A stretch of DNA of 64,000 nt from NCBI GenBank assembly GCA_023458555.1, contig JAEWYS010000005.1, positions 124,001 to 188,000 on the forward strand, given 5' to 3'. This DNA is from Bacteroidota bacterium. Its GTDB lineage: Bacteria > Bacteroidota > Bacteroidia > Cytophagales > Cytophagaceae. The notes below the pieces were generated by a model. The model was not told the origin of the DNA. It made no database searches and worked only from the letters and a program-made list of their open reading frames with translations. The translations under genes were made by a program, and so were the position numbers. Positions within the stretch are counted from its first letter, which is position 1. Each line of letters begins with the position of its first letter. Below, piece by piece: positions 8,581 through 16,666 of this stretch.

Positions 8581-8588
8581 CAAAATTA
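8581..8588 (-). promoter_or_regulatory. Minus-7 box of mltG (possibly leaderless)
   Basis: On the minus strand the sequence is TAATTTTG, an exact TAnnTTTG box. Six bases separate it from the ATG, so the transcript would begin at or almost at the start codon. No TTG is seen 19 bases further upstream, so the minus-33 part is weak. Confidence 0.55.
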
Positions 8589-8733
8589 TTCATTTGTTTG
8601 GAAATGAAAAATCGCCGGTATATTGTCGGTAAGATTTATGTTGCTTTAATTAAAAAACTAAATTTGCAGAGGTAAATTGTACGGGTTCCCCTTGGGGATA
8701 GATTATAGCACAACTTTACTAAAACAATATATA

Positions 8734-8741
8734 TATCTTTG
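8734..8741 (+). promoter_or_regulatory. Minus-7 box upstream of the YrdC/YciO gene
   Basis: TATCTTTG is an exact TAnnTTTG match, 27 bases before the chosen ATG at 8769. The expected TTG at minus-33 is not present. Confidence 0.45.
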
Positions 8742-8768
8742 GATTGATTGTTTGAAAAGAACCCATGT

Positions 8769-9398
8769 ATGAAAGCAGAGCTTATTGATATAAATCCGCA
8801 TAATCCCCAGCCCAGAAAAATTCAGGAAGTAGTTGAAGTTTTGAGAAAAGGAGGGGTGATTATTTATCCTACGGATACCGTGTATGGACTTGGCTGTGAT
8901 ATACGGAGTAAGGCTGCTATTGAAAAAATTATCAGGATAAAGCAACTGAATCCGAAGCGTATCAATCTTTCCTTTATATGTTATGATCTGAGCCATATCT
9001 CTGATTATACCAAAAGTTTTCCGAATCATGTGTTTAAGGTAATGAAAAAAGCCTTGCCAGGTCCATTTACTTTTATCCTGCCTGCGGGTAATAATGTTCC
9101 TAAGATGTTGGATACCAATAAAAAAACGGTGGGTATCCGTGTGCCTGATCATGCTATTCCGCGTCTGCTGGTTAAAGAGCTTGGGAATCCTATTATCTCA
9201 ACCTCGGTAAAGGACGATGATGAAATTGTAGAATACGCTACCGATCCGGAGATGATTTATGATAAATACAAATCACTTGTTGATATTGTGATCAATGGCG
9301 GGCCAGGTAATAATGTTCCCTCTACGGTAGTGGATTGTGTAGATGGAGATTTTACGGTTATTCGGGAAGGGATTGGCAATCTGGATGACTTCGTTTAA
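8769..9398 (+). CDS. Sua5/YciO/YrdC family protein (putative L-threonylcarbamoyladenylate synthase)
   Basis: A 209-residue single-domain YrdC-fold protein. GGVIIYPTDTVYGLGCDI is the nucleotide/threonine-binding signature, KRINLSF stands where TsaC has K-R-x-x-x-P-L, and KTVGIRVPDH and PTTVVD-type text (PSTVVDCVDGDFTVIREG) complete the fold. The family makes threonylcarbamoyl-AMP for tRNA t6A37. The opening (INPHNPQPRKI) and the sequence around KRINLSF are closer to the E. coli YciO branch, whose own activity is less clear. It is convergent with the acyltransferase gene, with seven bases between stops. An earlier in-frame start at 8748 would add seven residues. Confidence 0.87.
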   Translation: MKAELIDINPHNPQPRKIQEVVEVLRKGGVIIYPTDTVYGLGCDIRSKAAIEKIIRIKQLNPKRINLSFICYDLSHISDYTKSFPNHVFKVMKKALPGPFTFILPAGNNVPKMLDTNKKTVGIRVPDHAIPRLLVKELGNPIISTSVKDDDEIVEYATDPEMIYDKYKSLVDIVINGGPGNNVPSTVVDCVDGDFTVIREGIGNLDDFV

Positions 9399-9405
9399 TC
9401 CCGAA

Positions 9406-10251
9406 CTAAACTTTATGCTTCCATCGGCGATGAGACCATAGCCAGTATTCCGGAAAGTTTTCGATGTTTTTCTCCAGCTTTTCAGAAAATGCCTGGATGA
9501 TGGGAAAAGCATCTTCTTCGGCAGTATTTGCCGCTTCGCCCAGCTTTTCAAAGTATACTTCGTAATAGCCGCGCTTAAACTTTTTCATCCCCACGTAGAA
9601 AACAGGAACTCTGGCCAGCCGTGCGATCTTTTCTGCTCCGACAAACCAGGGAGTCCGTTGATTAAGGAAGATATTTACAAACTGTATTTCAGTTTTTAAA
9701 GGTGTCTGGTCCGCAACCATGGCAATAGACCATAAGTCATTTTTCCTTCGTATGACTGAACGTACAACATCCTTCATGGGAATCAGCCGGGCATCAAATC
9801 GTGTACGTATAGCCAGCATAAGCCGGTCAAAAAAGCGATTTGACAATGGTTTGTATACAGCGTCAATGGGCATGGAGGAATGAAGCTGACATGCCTGTAA
9901 TAACCATTCCCAGTTGCCGGTATGGCCGGTAAGCGCTATAATGGACTGCTTTTGGCTGATATATTGGAGAGGCAGATCAATATTGCTTATACGGACCCGC
10001 TTTTTGAATTCTTTCTCGGATATACTCAAAAGCTTGATAGTTTCTACGATGAGATCACAAAGATGGCGGTAGAAGGTATCTGCAATTTTATTTATTTCCT
10101 CCGTGGTCTTTTGCGGGAAACTGTTTCTGAGATTTTGAAAAACAATTCGCTTTCTGTAACCGATAATTTTGTAGCCGATAATGTACAAAATTCCTGAGAT
10201 GCAGTATAATACCGGCAGAGGTAAGCGTGATATAAGTCTGAAGAATAACAT
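9406..10251 (-). CDS. Lipid A biosynthesis acyltransferase (LpxL/HtrB family)
   Basis: A 281-residue inner-membrane protein with an N-terminal hydrophobic helix (LPVLYCISGILYIIGYKII) and the acyltransferase motif HTGNWEW, with His110 and Glu115 as the H-x4-[DE] catalytic pair. Later segments ARLIPMKD, IAMVADQTP and TPWFVGAEKIARLARVPVFYVGM follow the family. It transfers an acyl chain to the lipid A precursor. The charged tail YWLWSHRRWKH is typical. kdsB and a GT9 gene elsewhere in the window are consistent with Kdo-containing LPS. It is divergent from the WbqC gene. Confidence 0.93.
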   Translation of the reverse strand: MLFFRLISRLPLPVLYCISGILYIIGYKIIGYRKRIVFQNLRNSFPQKTTEEINKIADTFYRHLCDLIVETIKLLSISEKEFKKRVRISNIDLPLQYISQKQSIIALTGHTGNWEWLLQACQLHSSMPIDAVYKPLSNRFFDRLMLAIRTRFDARLIPMKDVVRSVIRRKNDLWSIAMVADQTPLKTEIQFVNIFLNQRTPWFVGAEKIARLARVPVFYVGMKKFKRGYYEVYFEKLGEAANTAEEDAFPIIQAFSEKLEKNIENFPEYWLWSHRRWKHKV

Positions 10252-10354
10252 GTACCTGTGAAAATACTAAAAAATGGTAAAGGAAGGACAGGTTTGTTTA
10301 TCAGGTTGTGTAAAAAGTTCATGAAAATACACTGCTATTGTGGAGACGAACTCA

Positions 10355-10362
10355 TAAATTTG
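10355..10362 (+). promoter_or_regulatory. Minus-7 box of the WbqC gene (possibly leaderless)
   Basis: TAAATTTG matches TAnnTTTG exactly and ends four bases before the ATG at 10367. The transcript would start at or inside the start codon region. No clear TTG at minus-33. Confidence 0.5.
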
Positions 10363-10366
10363 CCGA

Positions 10367-11008
10367 ATGGAAATACTGACAGAAATACAGTATCTGCCTC
10401 CGGTCAGTTATTTTGTCAGGCTGGGAGCTTTTCAGGGGCTGATTCTGGAAGGACAGGAACATTATCAGAAACAAAGCTATCGTAACCGATGCTATATACT
10501 GGGGGCGAATAAAGTGACAGAATTAAGTATCCCCGTCAGGAAAACAGGGCAGAAGATGCTGATCCGTGATGCGGAGATCGATTATAATCAGAAGTGGCTT
10601 CCTGTGCATTGGAGAACTATTTCCTCTGCATATGGCAAAGCACCTTTTTTTGAATATTATGAAGAATTATTCCGGCAAATTTTTTTTAAAAAACATAAAT
10701 TTTTGTTTGATTTAAATATGGAACTTCTTCAACTGGTTTTGAAGTTAATAGACTGGAAGAAAGGGGTGCGTATTTCGGAATATTACATTGATTCTGAAAA
10801 TATAGAGGCTGATCAGGTGTTTGACGGCAGGAATAAGGTGCATCCAAAGTTTCAGGAACAAGAGGAAGAAACCCGATTGGCCAGATACACCCAATTGTTT
10901 GGCAAAGATTTTGTGGAAAATTTGAGCATTATCGATTTATTATTTTGCGAAGGCCCCGAATCCTCCCAAATTCTTAATAAATGTCAGATAGTTGGGATGA
11001 ACAATTGA
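10367..11008 (+). CDS. WbqC-like family protein
   Basis: A 213-residue cytoplasmic protein. QYLPPVSYFVRL and the later NRCYILGANKVTELSIPVRK, IDYNQKWLPVHWRTISSAYGKAPFFEYY fit the WbqC family (Pfam 08889), in which a Q-Y-[LF]-P-x-[IVP]-x-[YF] start and an N-x-W-x-x-x-H-[WL]-x-x-[LI]-x-x-[AS]-Y-x-[KN]-[AS]-P-[FY] core are characteristic. Members are often found in O-antigen or capsule loci, but their activity is not established. It is divergent from the lipid A acyltransferase, sharing a 115-base region, and upstream of clpC. Confidence 0.88.
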   Translation: MEILTEIQYLPPVSYFVRLGAFQGLILEGQEHYQKQSYRNRCYILGANKVTELSIPVRKTGQKMLIRDAEIDYNQKWLPVHWRTISSAYGKAPFFEYYEELFRQIFFKKHKFLFDLNMELLQLVLKLIDWKKGVRISEYYIDSENIEADQVFDGRNKVHPKFQEQEEETRLARYTQLFGKDFVENLSIIDLLFCEGPESSQILNKCQIVGMNN

Positions 11009-11096
11009 CTTAGTGTCCATGTTCTCACTATAAGCCGGGTTTAAAGTTTTCATGCGCTTATAGCAACGAAAAAATGTAAATCACGTTTAGCTCCTT

Positions 11097-11101
11097 AAGG
11101 A
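11097..11101 (+). promoter_or_regulatory. Shine-Dalgarno-like AAGGA before clpC
   Basis: AAGGA lies seven bases before the clpC ATG, an ideal bacterial spacing. Most other starts in this window have no such element, so it stands out. It may be chance. Confidence 0.4.
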
Positions 11102-11108
11102 AATTATT

Positions 11109-13646
11109 ATGGAAGCAAAATTTTCAAACCGAGTAAAAGAAGTAATTTCGCTAAGCAGAGAAGAGGCTCTCCGGCTTGGACATGACTATATTGGAGCGGA
11201 ACACCTGCTATTAGGCATGATACGGGAAGGAGAAGGCGTAGCTATAGGCTTATTGAAAAAACTGGGAGTGTCATTGGAGGAGCTCAGGTCATCTGTAGAA
11301 AATGCGATTAAAGGGACAGCTACAGGAAACGTGAAGAATCTTACCAATATTCCATTGACCAGGCAATCTGAAAAGGTATTGAAGATAACCTACCTGGAAG
11401 CAAAAATTTTTAAAAGTGAACTGATCGGTACTGAGCATTTGCTGCTCTCCATCCTTCGGGATGAAGATAATGTGGCTACTCAGATCCTGGAAAAGTTCGA
11501 TGTTAACTACGAAGTTGTGAAAGAACTATTGGAATATCATACTCAAAACCCGATGGCCTCCGGAGATACCGATGAAGGCGATGAAGAAAGCTCAAGAATT
11601 TTTGGTGGTTCCGGTGCCGGAAAAGAGCCTCAGAAAGGCGGAACAGCCGAAAAATCAAGGACACCTGTACTGGACAATTTTGGCCGGGATCTGACCAAGC
11701 ATGCAGAAGAAGGCAAGCTGGATCCGATTGTAGGAAGGGAAAAAGAAATTGAGCGTGTTGCTCAGGTATTGAGCCGTCGTAAAAAGAACAACCCTATTCT
11801 GATAGGAGAGCCGGGAGTAGGTAAAACTGCAATTGCAGAAGGGCTTGCTTTGCGGATTATTCAGAAGAAAGTTTCCCGGGTGCTCTTTAACAAAAGAGTC
11901 GTAACGCTCGATCTTGCTTCGCTGGTTGCCGGTACCAAATACCGCGGACAGTTTGAGGAGCGGATGAAAGCAGTGATGAATGAGCTGGAAAAATCTCCGG
12001 AAGTCATCCTGTTTATTGATGAGTTGCATACAATTGTGGGAGCCGGTGGGGCTTCCGGATCGCTGGATGCTTCCAATATGTTTAAGCCAGCGCTTGCACG
12101 GGGTGACATCCAATGCATAGGAGCTACTACGCTTGATGAATACCGTCAGTACATTGAAAAAGACGGAGCACTGGCAAGAAGGTTTCAGATTGTTATGGTG
12201 GATGCTACAACACCGGAAGAAACAATTGAGATTCTTAATAACATCAAGGAAAAGTATGAAGAGCATCATCATGTAAACTTTACACCGGAGGCAATTGAAA
12301 CCTGTGTAAAGCTTTCAGACAGATATATTAGTGACCGTTTTCTTCCGGACAAGGCCATTGATGTAATGGATGAGGCCGGAGCAAGAGTGCATATCAACAA
12401 TATTCATGTTCCTGCTGATATTGTCAAGCTCGAAGAGCAGATTGAAAATATCAAGAAGGAAAAGAATAAAGTGGTTAAAAGCCAGAAATACGAGGAGGCT
12501 GCTCAACTTAGAGATAAGGAGAAAAAATTACTTGAACAGCTGGACATCGCCAAGCAGAAATGGGAAGAAGAAACCCGGAAGAAGCGCTATCTGGTAAAAG
12601 AGGAAAATGTTGCGGAAGTTATTGCCATGATGACCGGCATTCCTGTTAGCAGAATAAATCAGAATGAGGGTAATAAGCTTCTGAACATGGGAACCGAGCT
12701 GCAAGGCAAGGTTATAGGGCAGGATGAGGCAATAAAGAAAATGGTGAAAGCCATTCAGCGTACCAGAGTAGGGTTGAAGGATCCTAAAAAACCTATTGGG
12801 TCATTTATTTTCCTGGGTCCTACCGGGGTTGGTAAAACAGAGCTGGCCAAAGCGCTTGCTACGTATCTTTTTGATAAGGAAGAAGCGCTTGTACGTATCG
12901 ATATGAGTGAGTATATGGAGAAATTCTCTGTATCCAGACTTGTCGGAGCGCCTCCCGGTTATGTAGGATATGAAGAAGGCGGACAGCTGACTGAGAAAAT
13001 CAGAAGAAAACCATATAGTGTTGTATTGCTTGACGAGATCGAAAAAGCGCATCCTGATGTGTTTAACCTTCTGTTACAGGTGCTGGATGATGGTATCCTG
13101 ACAGACGGTCTGGGAAGAAGAGTCGACTTTAGAAACACCATTATCATCATGACTTCCAATATCGGAGCAAGAGATCTGAAGGATTTCGGTGCTGGTATCG
13201 GTTTCAGTACGGCAGCGAAACAGGCAAATCTGGATGATATCATGAAAGGCACCATTCAGAATGCGCTTAGAAAAGCGTTTTCGCCTGAGTTCCTTAACAG
13301 ACTTGATGATGTAATCGTCTTCAACTCACTGGAGAGACCTGATCTGCATAAGATTATTGATCTTACTCTTGAAAAAGTGTTTGCGCGCATTCATAATCTG
13401 GGCTATAACATAGAGCTTACAGAAAAGGCAAAGGATTTCCTCAGTGAAAGGGGCTACGATCCTCAGTATGGAGCAAGACCGCTTAACAGAGCGATTCAGA
13501 AATATCTTGAGGACCCGGTAGCCGAAGAAATCCTGAAAGGAGAAGTCCAGGAGGGAGACACGCTGGTCGCGGATTATGACGGTAAGAGTGAAGTGCTCAC
13601 TTTCAAAGTGAAAAAGAAGAAAGTGGAGAAATCTGCCGAAGAATAA
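11109..13646 (+). CDS. clpC: ATP-dependent Clp protease ATP-binding subunit ClpC
   Basis: An 845-residue Hsp100 unfoldase. The two N-domain repeats (FSNRVKEVISLSREEALRLGHDYIGAEHLLLG and LTRQSEKVLKITYLEAK) are followed by NBD1 (GEPGVGKT at about 233-240), a short middle region with a UVR motif (KSQKYEEAAQLRDKEKKLLEQL), and NBD2 (GPTGVGKT at about 570-577, LLDEIEKAHPD). The UVR motif and short linker identify ClpC rather than ClpB. It feeds substrates to ClpP; no clpP is in the window. Transcribed alone and ended by an intrinsic terminator. Confidence 0.97.
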   Translation: MEAKFSNRVKEVISLSREEALRLGHDYIGAEHLLLGMIREGEGVAIGLLKKLGVSLEELRSSVENAIKGTATGNVKNLTNIPLTRQSEKVLKITYLEAKIFKSELIGTEHLLLSILRDEDNVATQILEKFDVNYEVVKELLEYHTQNPMASGDTDEGDEESSRIFGGSGAGKEPQKGGTAEKSRTPVLDNFGRDLTKHAEEGKLDPIVGREKEIERVAQVLSRRKKNNPILIGEPGVGKTAIAEGLALRIIQKKVSRVLFNKRVVTLDLASLVAGTKYRGQFEERMKAVMNELEKSPEVILFIDELHTIVGAGGASGSLDASNMFKPALARGDIQCIGATTLDEYRQYIEKDGALARRFQIVMVDATTPEETIEILNNIKEKYEEHHHVNFTPEAIETCVKLSDRYISDRFLPDKAIDVMDEAGARVHINNIHVPADIVKLEEQIENIKKEKNKVVKSQKYEEAAQLRDKEKKLLEQLDIAKQKWEEETRKKRYLVKEENVAEVIAMMTGIPVSRINQNEGNKLLNMGTELQGKVIGQDEAIKKMVKAIQRTRVGLKDPKKPIGSFIFLGPTGVGKTELAKALATYLFDKEEALVRIDMSEYMEKFSVSRLVGAPPGYVGYEEGGQLTEKIRRKPYSVVLLDEIEKAHPDVFNLLLQVLDDGILTDGLGRRVDFRNTIIIMTSNIGARDLKDFGAGIGFSTAAKQANLDDIMKGTIQNALRKAFSPEFLNRLDDVIVFNSLERPDLHKIIDLTLEKVFARIHNLGYNIELTEKAKDFLSERGYDPQYGARPLNRAIQKYLEDPVAEEILKGEVQEGDTLVADYDGKSEVLTFKVKKKKVEKSAEE

Positions 13647-13671
13647 GATTTGATAAATAACTATAAAATAG

Positions 13672-13705
13672 AGGGCTGCCCGAAAGGCTGCCCTTTATTT
13701 ATTTA
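13672..13705 (+). terminator. Intrinsic terminator of clpC
   Basis: Arms AGGGC / GCCCT with inner GCC / GGC separated by one T-T mismatch, loop CGAAA (hairpin 13672-13694), followed by a T-rich tail. Confidence 0.8.
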
Positions 13706-14298
13706 GCGGTGCTGATAAAAACGGATTTCTTAAAAAAGAGATGATTAGTTACTAAATAATGCCAGGACTGTACATAGTCTGCCAAACTCCGATTTTAAAA
13801 TTATGTCTTAAAATGGCCTTCGACGGCTTCGGCTTGTGTTGTTGGAGACCTGAGGTCGAAGGCAAGGCAACTGTATGTACACTGATACAGATCGCAATTT
13901 GGCATCCTGTCGGGTGCGGAACTTGTCGAAGCCCCCTTTTTTTTATATGCCAGGTATTTTTTGGTATAAGGAATAGTAATTATATTCTTAAAGCCTGTGA
14001 TTAATATGAAAGGTTTAGAGAAGTCTGCGTATTAGCTTAGTAGCCTGAGGTTCTATAAGGAAAATAATCCTGGTTATGCAATGTCAGGCATGTAAACAGC
14101 TATAAAGGGCTGCTTCCGGCAAGTAATAAAATTTATTTACAGCTTGTATGTCTTTGTTATGAAGAAATGATGTTGTGCTTAAAAATGAGTAACTTATTAA
14201 TAAGTATTTGACTCTAACAAAGAACTCCGAAAGTTAAAAGGAGAAATAAAAGCTATAGTGTCTTGGCAGATCCCCAAGAATGGCTTACCAGGGTGGGT
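13706..14298. other. Gene-free stretch with a structured repeat
   Basis: About 590 bases between clpC and the minus-strand gene at 14299. No convincing coding sequence is seen. The first half holds the structured intergenic element described separately (13816-13957). The rest is A+T-rich and without clear motifs. A 30-codon open stretch just before 14299 has no start codon and resembles nothing known to me. Confidence 0.5.
13816..13957 (+). repeat. Intergenic repeat copy 1, with hairpins and T8 tract
   Basis: GCCTTCGAC (13816-13824) and GTCGAAGGC (13855-13863) are perfect 9-base inverted arms. GGCTTCG (13825-13831) can pair instead with CGAAGCC (13926-13932), which lies just before eight T (13937-13944), like a terminator. 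The 3' part 13939-13957 matches 41420-41438 in 16 of 19 bases, and both copies contain TCGAAGGCAA further upstream. It may be a transcribed small RNA or a degenerate palindromic repeat family. Confidence 0.45.
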
Positions 14299-14982
14299 TT
14301 AATAGCGTTCATCTTTCTTCTCATGCTTCCATTTATCTATTTCTTCCCATTCTGAATTTTTCAGACCGCCATTTTTAATATCTTTAATAAATCTTGCCCA
14401 TGCAAAAGGATTGGTCAATGTCAGTACAGGTGCGGAGTTTTGGTATTGCTGTCTGGTTGCCTGCTGATTCAGGTAGTATCGGTAATTGGCGCTGCTACTC
14501 TGTTCCGTATTATAGAGCATGCGTTTAAGAATCTGCTCATTCAGATTCCTGGCCAGATAATCACTGGTTTCGTCCCGAAGTTCCAGAGCCAGAAATGCTT
14601 CTTTGAAGTCACGGAATTCGGGATATGGCCAGAGGACAATTTCAGGAAGATGGAATGTATCCAGTTCGAGCTGAATAACTACGGATAAGCGATCAGTTGT
14701 GTCCGGCATTGAAAAATCCTTATCTTTAAAACCGGCGCTTTTGATACGAACTGTATCACCTGAGAGTACGGGAAGAGAAAAGTAGCCGATATTGTTTGAA
14801 AATACCCCGCGGCCTGTTCGGGGAACATAGATTGCCACATCGGATATGCCGTAAAGACTGTCTCCGCCGACAACAATTCCGCTGAACTGAACAATTTTCT
14901 TTTGTCCTTTTACTTCTTCCGGCAGAAGCAAACATCCTAAAAATGCAATAAATAGTACTATGACTGCTTTAAATCGTATCAT
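14299..14982 (-). CDS. Secreted protein with carboxypeptidase-like regulatory domain
   Basis: A 227-residue protein with a signal peptide (hydrophobic residues about 6-22, cleavage near EVKG-QKK). Residues about 30-105 (VQFSGIVVGGDSLYGISDVAIYVPRTGRGVFSNNIGYFSLPVLSGDTVRIKSAGFKDKDF) follow the CarboxypepD_reg-like beta sandwich: G-x-V-x-x, then V-x-I-x-x-x-x-G-x-x-S-x-x-x-G-x-F. The C-terminal half is helical and charged, with no barrel. Bacteroidota use this fold at the outer membrane, often ahead of TonB barrels, but here it is free-standing. Function unknown. Divergent from the ArsR-type gene. Confidence 0.75.
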   Translation of the reverse strand: MIRFKAVIVLFIAFLGCLLLPEEVKGQKKIVQFSGIVVGGDSLYGISDVAIYVPRTGRGVFSNNIGYFSLPVLSGDTVRIKSAGFKDKDFSMPDTTDRLSVVIQLELDTFHLPEIVLWPYPEFRDFKEAFLALELRDETSDYLARNLNEQILKRMLYNTEQSSSANYRYYLNQQATRQQYQNSAPVLTLTNPFAWARFIKDIKNGGLKNSEWEEIDKWKHEKKDERY

Positions 14983-15117
14983 TCCTGTTCCTGACTAACG
15001 CAAATATGCAAAGAATATGTAATATAAAACCTTAATTATTTTAAAGTGCAGTTTTTGAGAAAAAACTTGATTTTTGACAGATAAAGTGTTTATTTGTTTA
15101 GGCAAATATACCTGGCT

Positions 15118-15522
15118 ATGATAAAAATCAAGAATTTTGAATTGAAGTCCGGAGTAGATATTTTCAAGGCGTTTGGTGACGAAGCGAGGGTCCGGATATT
15201 ACATTTGATGTACAAGACAGGAGAAAGCTGTGTATCGGATATGGAAATGATTCTGGATTATACGCAGACAAAAACCTCCAGGCATCTTTCATATCTCAGG
15301 AATATGCGGCTTGTAAAATACAGAAAACAGGATCAGTGGATCTATTATTCGCTAAATGAGGCATATTCTGAAATCTTTGCTCAGCTGTTTATGTTTCTTG
15401 AAAAAGATCCTGTGCTGCAAAACGATCTTACCGAATACAGAACATTATACTCAAATAATGAGCTGGCAATACGAAAGCTGCACAGCAAGCAGAACAAATA
15501 TAAAGTTCCTGCTCTTATCTAG
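15118..15522 (+). CDS. ArsR-family winged-helix regulator
   Basis: A 134-residue protein with the ArsR HTH: IFKAFGDEARVRILHLMYKTGESCVSDMEMILDYTQTKTSRHLSYLRNMRLVKYRKQDQWIYYSL. The usual metal-binding C-x-C of the E-L-C-V-C-D motif is replaced by S-C-V-S-D, so only one Cys remains and classical As/Cd sensing is unlikely. The TQTKTSRHLSYL segment is the recognition helix. The start is taken at the ATG at 15118; a TTG at 15094 would add eight residues. It precedes a 2Fe-2S protein and a HAD phosphatase on the same strand. Confidence 0.88.
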   Translation: MIKIKNFELKSGVDIFKAFGDEARVRILHLMYKTGESCVSDMEMILDYTQTKTSRHLSYLRNMRLVKYRKQDQWIYYSLNEAYSEIFAQLFMFLEKDPVLQNDLTEYRTLYSNNELAIRKLHSKQNKYKVPALI

Positions 15523-15534
15523 GATTTATTTGTA

Positions 15535-15542
15535 TAGATTTG
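15535..15542 (+). promoter_or_regulatory. Minus-7 box upstream of the 2Fe-2S protein gene
   Basis: TAGATTTG matches TAnnTTTG and lies 26 bases before the ATG at 15569. The minus-33 TTG is missing. It suggests that the ferredoxin-HAD pair can be transcribed apart from the ArsR gene. Confidence 0.4.
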
Positions 15543-15568
15543 AACGGGGCAACTAAATTAACTACAAA

Positions 15569-15874
15569 ATGAAATATACCAAGCACGTTTTTATTTGTAC
15601 CAATCAGAAGGATCCGGGGAAGAAATGTTGTGGAGAAGAAACTGGTATGGAACTGGTCAATATCATGAAAGAGCAGTTGAAGGAGAAGAATCTGCATCTG
15701 AATATCCGTGCGCAGCGCGCAGGCTGTCTGGATGTATGTGCACATGGTCCTGCTATGGTCGTGTATCCTGAAGGAATCTTCTATGGCAAGGTGACCAGAG
15801 AAGATATCACCGAAATTGTAGAGGAACATCTGGTGAATGACCGGGTAGTTGAACGCTTAAAACTAAATTTCTGA
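15569..15874 (+). CDS. Thioredoxin-like [2Fe-2S] ferredoxin
   Basis: A 101-residue protein of the thioredoxin-like 2Fe-2S family (NuoE C-terminal fold). HVFICTNQKDPGKKCC gives Cys10 and Cys20/21, and RAGCLDVCAHGPAMVVYPEG gives Cys53 and Cys57, the family's four-Cys cluster pattern C-x(9-12)-C...C-x3-C. It is a small electron carrier in the cytoplasm; its partner is unknown. It lies 46 bases after the ArsR-type regulator and 9 bases before the HAD gene. Confidence 0.9.
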   Translation: MKYTKHVFICTNQKDPGKKCCGEETGMELVNIMKEQLKEKNLHLNIRAQRAGCLDVCAHGPAMVVYPEGIFYGKVTREDITEIVEEHLVNDRVVERLKLNF

Positions 15875-15883
15875 GTCCGGATC

Positions 15884-16579
15884 ATGAATAAGAAATATGT
15901 ACATATTCTCTTTGATCTGGATCATACGTTATGGGATTTTACAGCTAATTCCAATGCTACCCTGACAGAGCTGTACGAACACTATGAGCTCAGGAAGCAT
16001 AATATGAAGCTATCCGTGCTGCTGACAACTTACCAGCTGGTGAATGATCAGATGTGGTATGATTATAACCGCGGAAAAATTTCGAAGGATATAATCCGGG
16101 AAGAGCGTTTTCGCCAGACTTTACAAAAGCTTGGCTGCAGAGATACAGATCTTGCTGACCGGATTAATGAAGATTACCTGAGAATTTGTCCTTCAAAAGG
16201 TTTGCTGGTGCCGTATGCCATAGAAACATTAGTATATTTGCAGAGTAAGTATCAGCTTCATATTATCACCAATGGTTTTCAGGAGTCCCAGCAGATAAAG
16301 CTGCAGACTTCCGGTATTCTTCCGTTTTTTAAGGAAGTTATTAATTCGGAGATAAGTGGATTTTTAAAGCCGGATAAGCGAATCTTTGATTTTACGTTGG
16401 GCAGGATTCAGGCTGAATGCTGTGACTGCATCATGATAGGTGATGATCTGGATGTGGATGTGCTGGGTGCCAGAAATGCGGGTATAGACCATGTGTTTTT
16501 TAACCGGAAAGACCAGGCTCATACAGAGCGGTTAACCTATGAAATCAAATGTCTTCGTGAGCTCACTACGATTTTATAA
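15884..16579 (+). CDS. HAD hydrolase, YjjG-type noncanonical pyrimidine nucleotidase
   Basis: A 231-residue HAD phosphatase with all four motifs: I FDLDHTLWDF (nucleophile Asp), II IITNGF, III the Lys in FLKPDKRIF, and IV MIGDDLDVDVLGARNAGIDHVFFN. The W-D-F after motif I and the helical cap (LTELYEHYELRKHNMK...) are typical of the YjjG group, which dephosphorylates pyrimidine nucleoside monophosphates, including damaged ones, for housecleaning. It is the last gene of the ArsR-ferredoxin-HAD set. Confidence 0.88.
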   Translation: MNKKYVHILFDLDHTLWDFTANSNATLTELYEHYELRKHNMKLSVLLTTYQLVNDQMWYDYNRGKISKDIIREERFRQTLQKLGCRDTDLADRINEDYLRICPSKGLLVPYAIETLVYLQSKYQLHIITNGFQESQQIKLQTSGILPFFKEVINSEISGFLKPDKRIFDFTLGRIQAECCDCIMIGDDLDVDVLGARNAGIDHVFFNRKDQAHTERLTYEIKCLRELTTIL

Positions 16580-16607
16580 GAAAATTTCAAATAATTATCC
16601 ACACTTT

Positions 16608-16637
16608 TTGTTTCAGTAATATATTTTACGATATTTG
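16608..16637 (+). promoter_or_regulatory. Promoter of rpmB-rpmG-DUF4295
   Basis: TTG at 16608-16610, exactly 19 bases, then GATATTTG at 16630-16637, which matches TAnnTTTG in 7 of 8 places including the fixed TTTG. This is the layout of the primary sigma factor promoter in Bacteroidota. Transcription would start near 16642, about 25 bases before rpmB. Confidence 0.7.
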
Positions 16638-16666
16638 CAGTCCGTTTGTCTAAAAAAGATTGAATA

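Noticed and set aside
13759..14004. 81-codon plus-strand open frame after clpC
   Set aside because: It runs through the structured repeat element, has an odd residue mix with no recognisable family, and no promoter box; treated as non-coding.
14208..14300. Short open stretch reading DSNKELRKLKGEIKAI... before the minus-strand gene
   Set aside because: It is preceded by stop codons, has no start codon and matches nothing I recognise; could be a gene scar but is not supportable.
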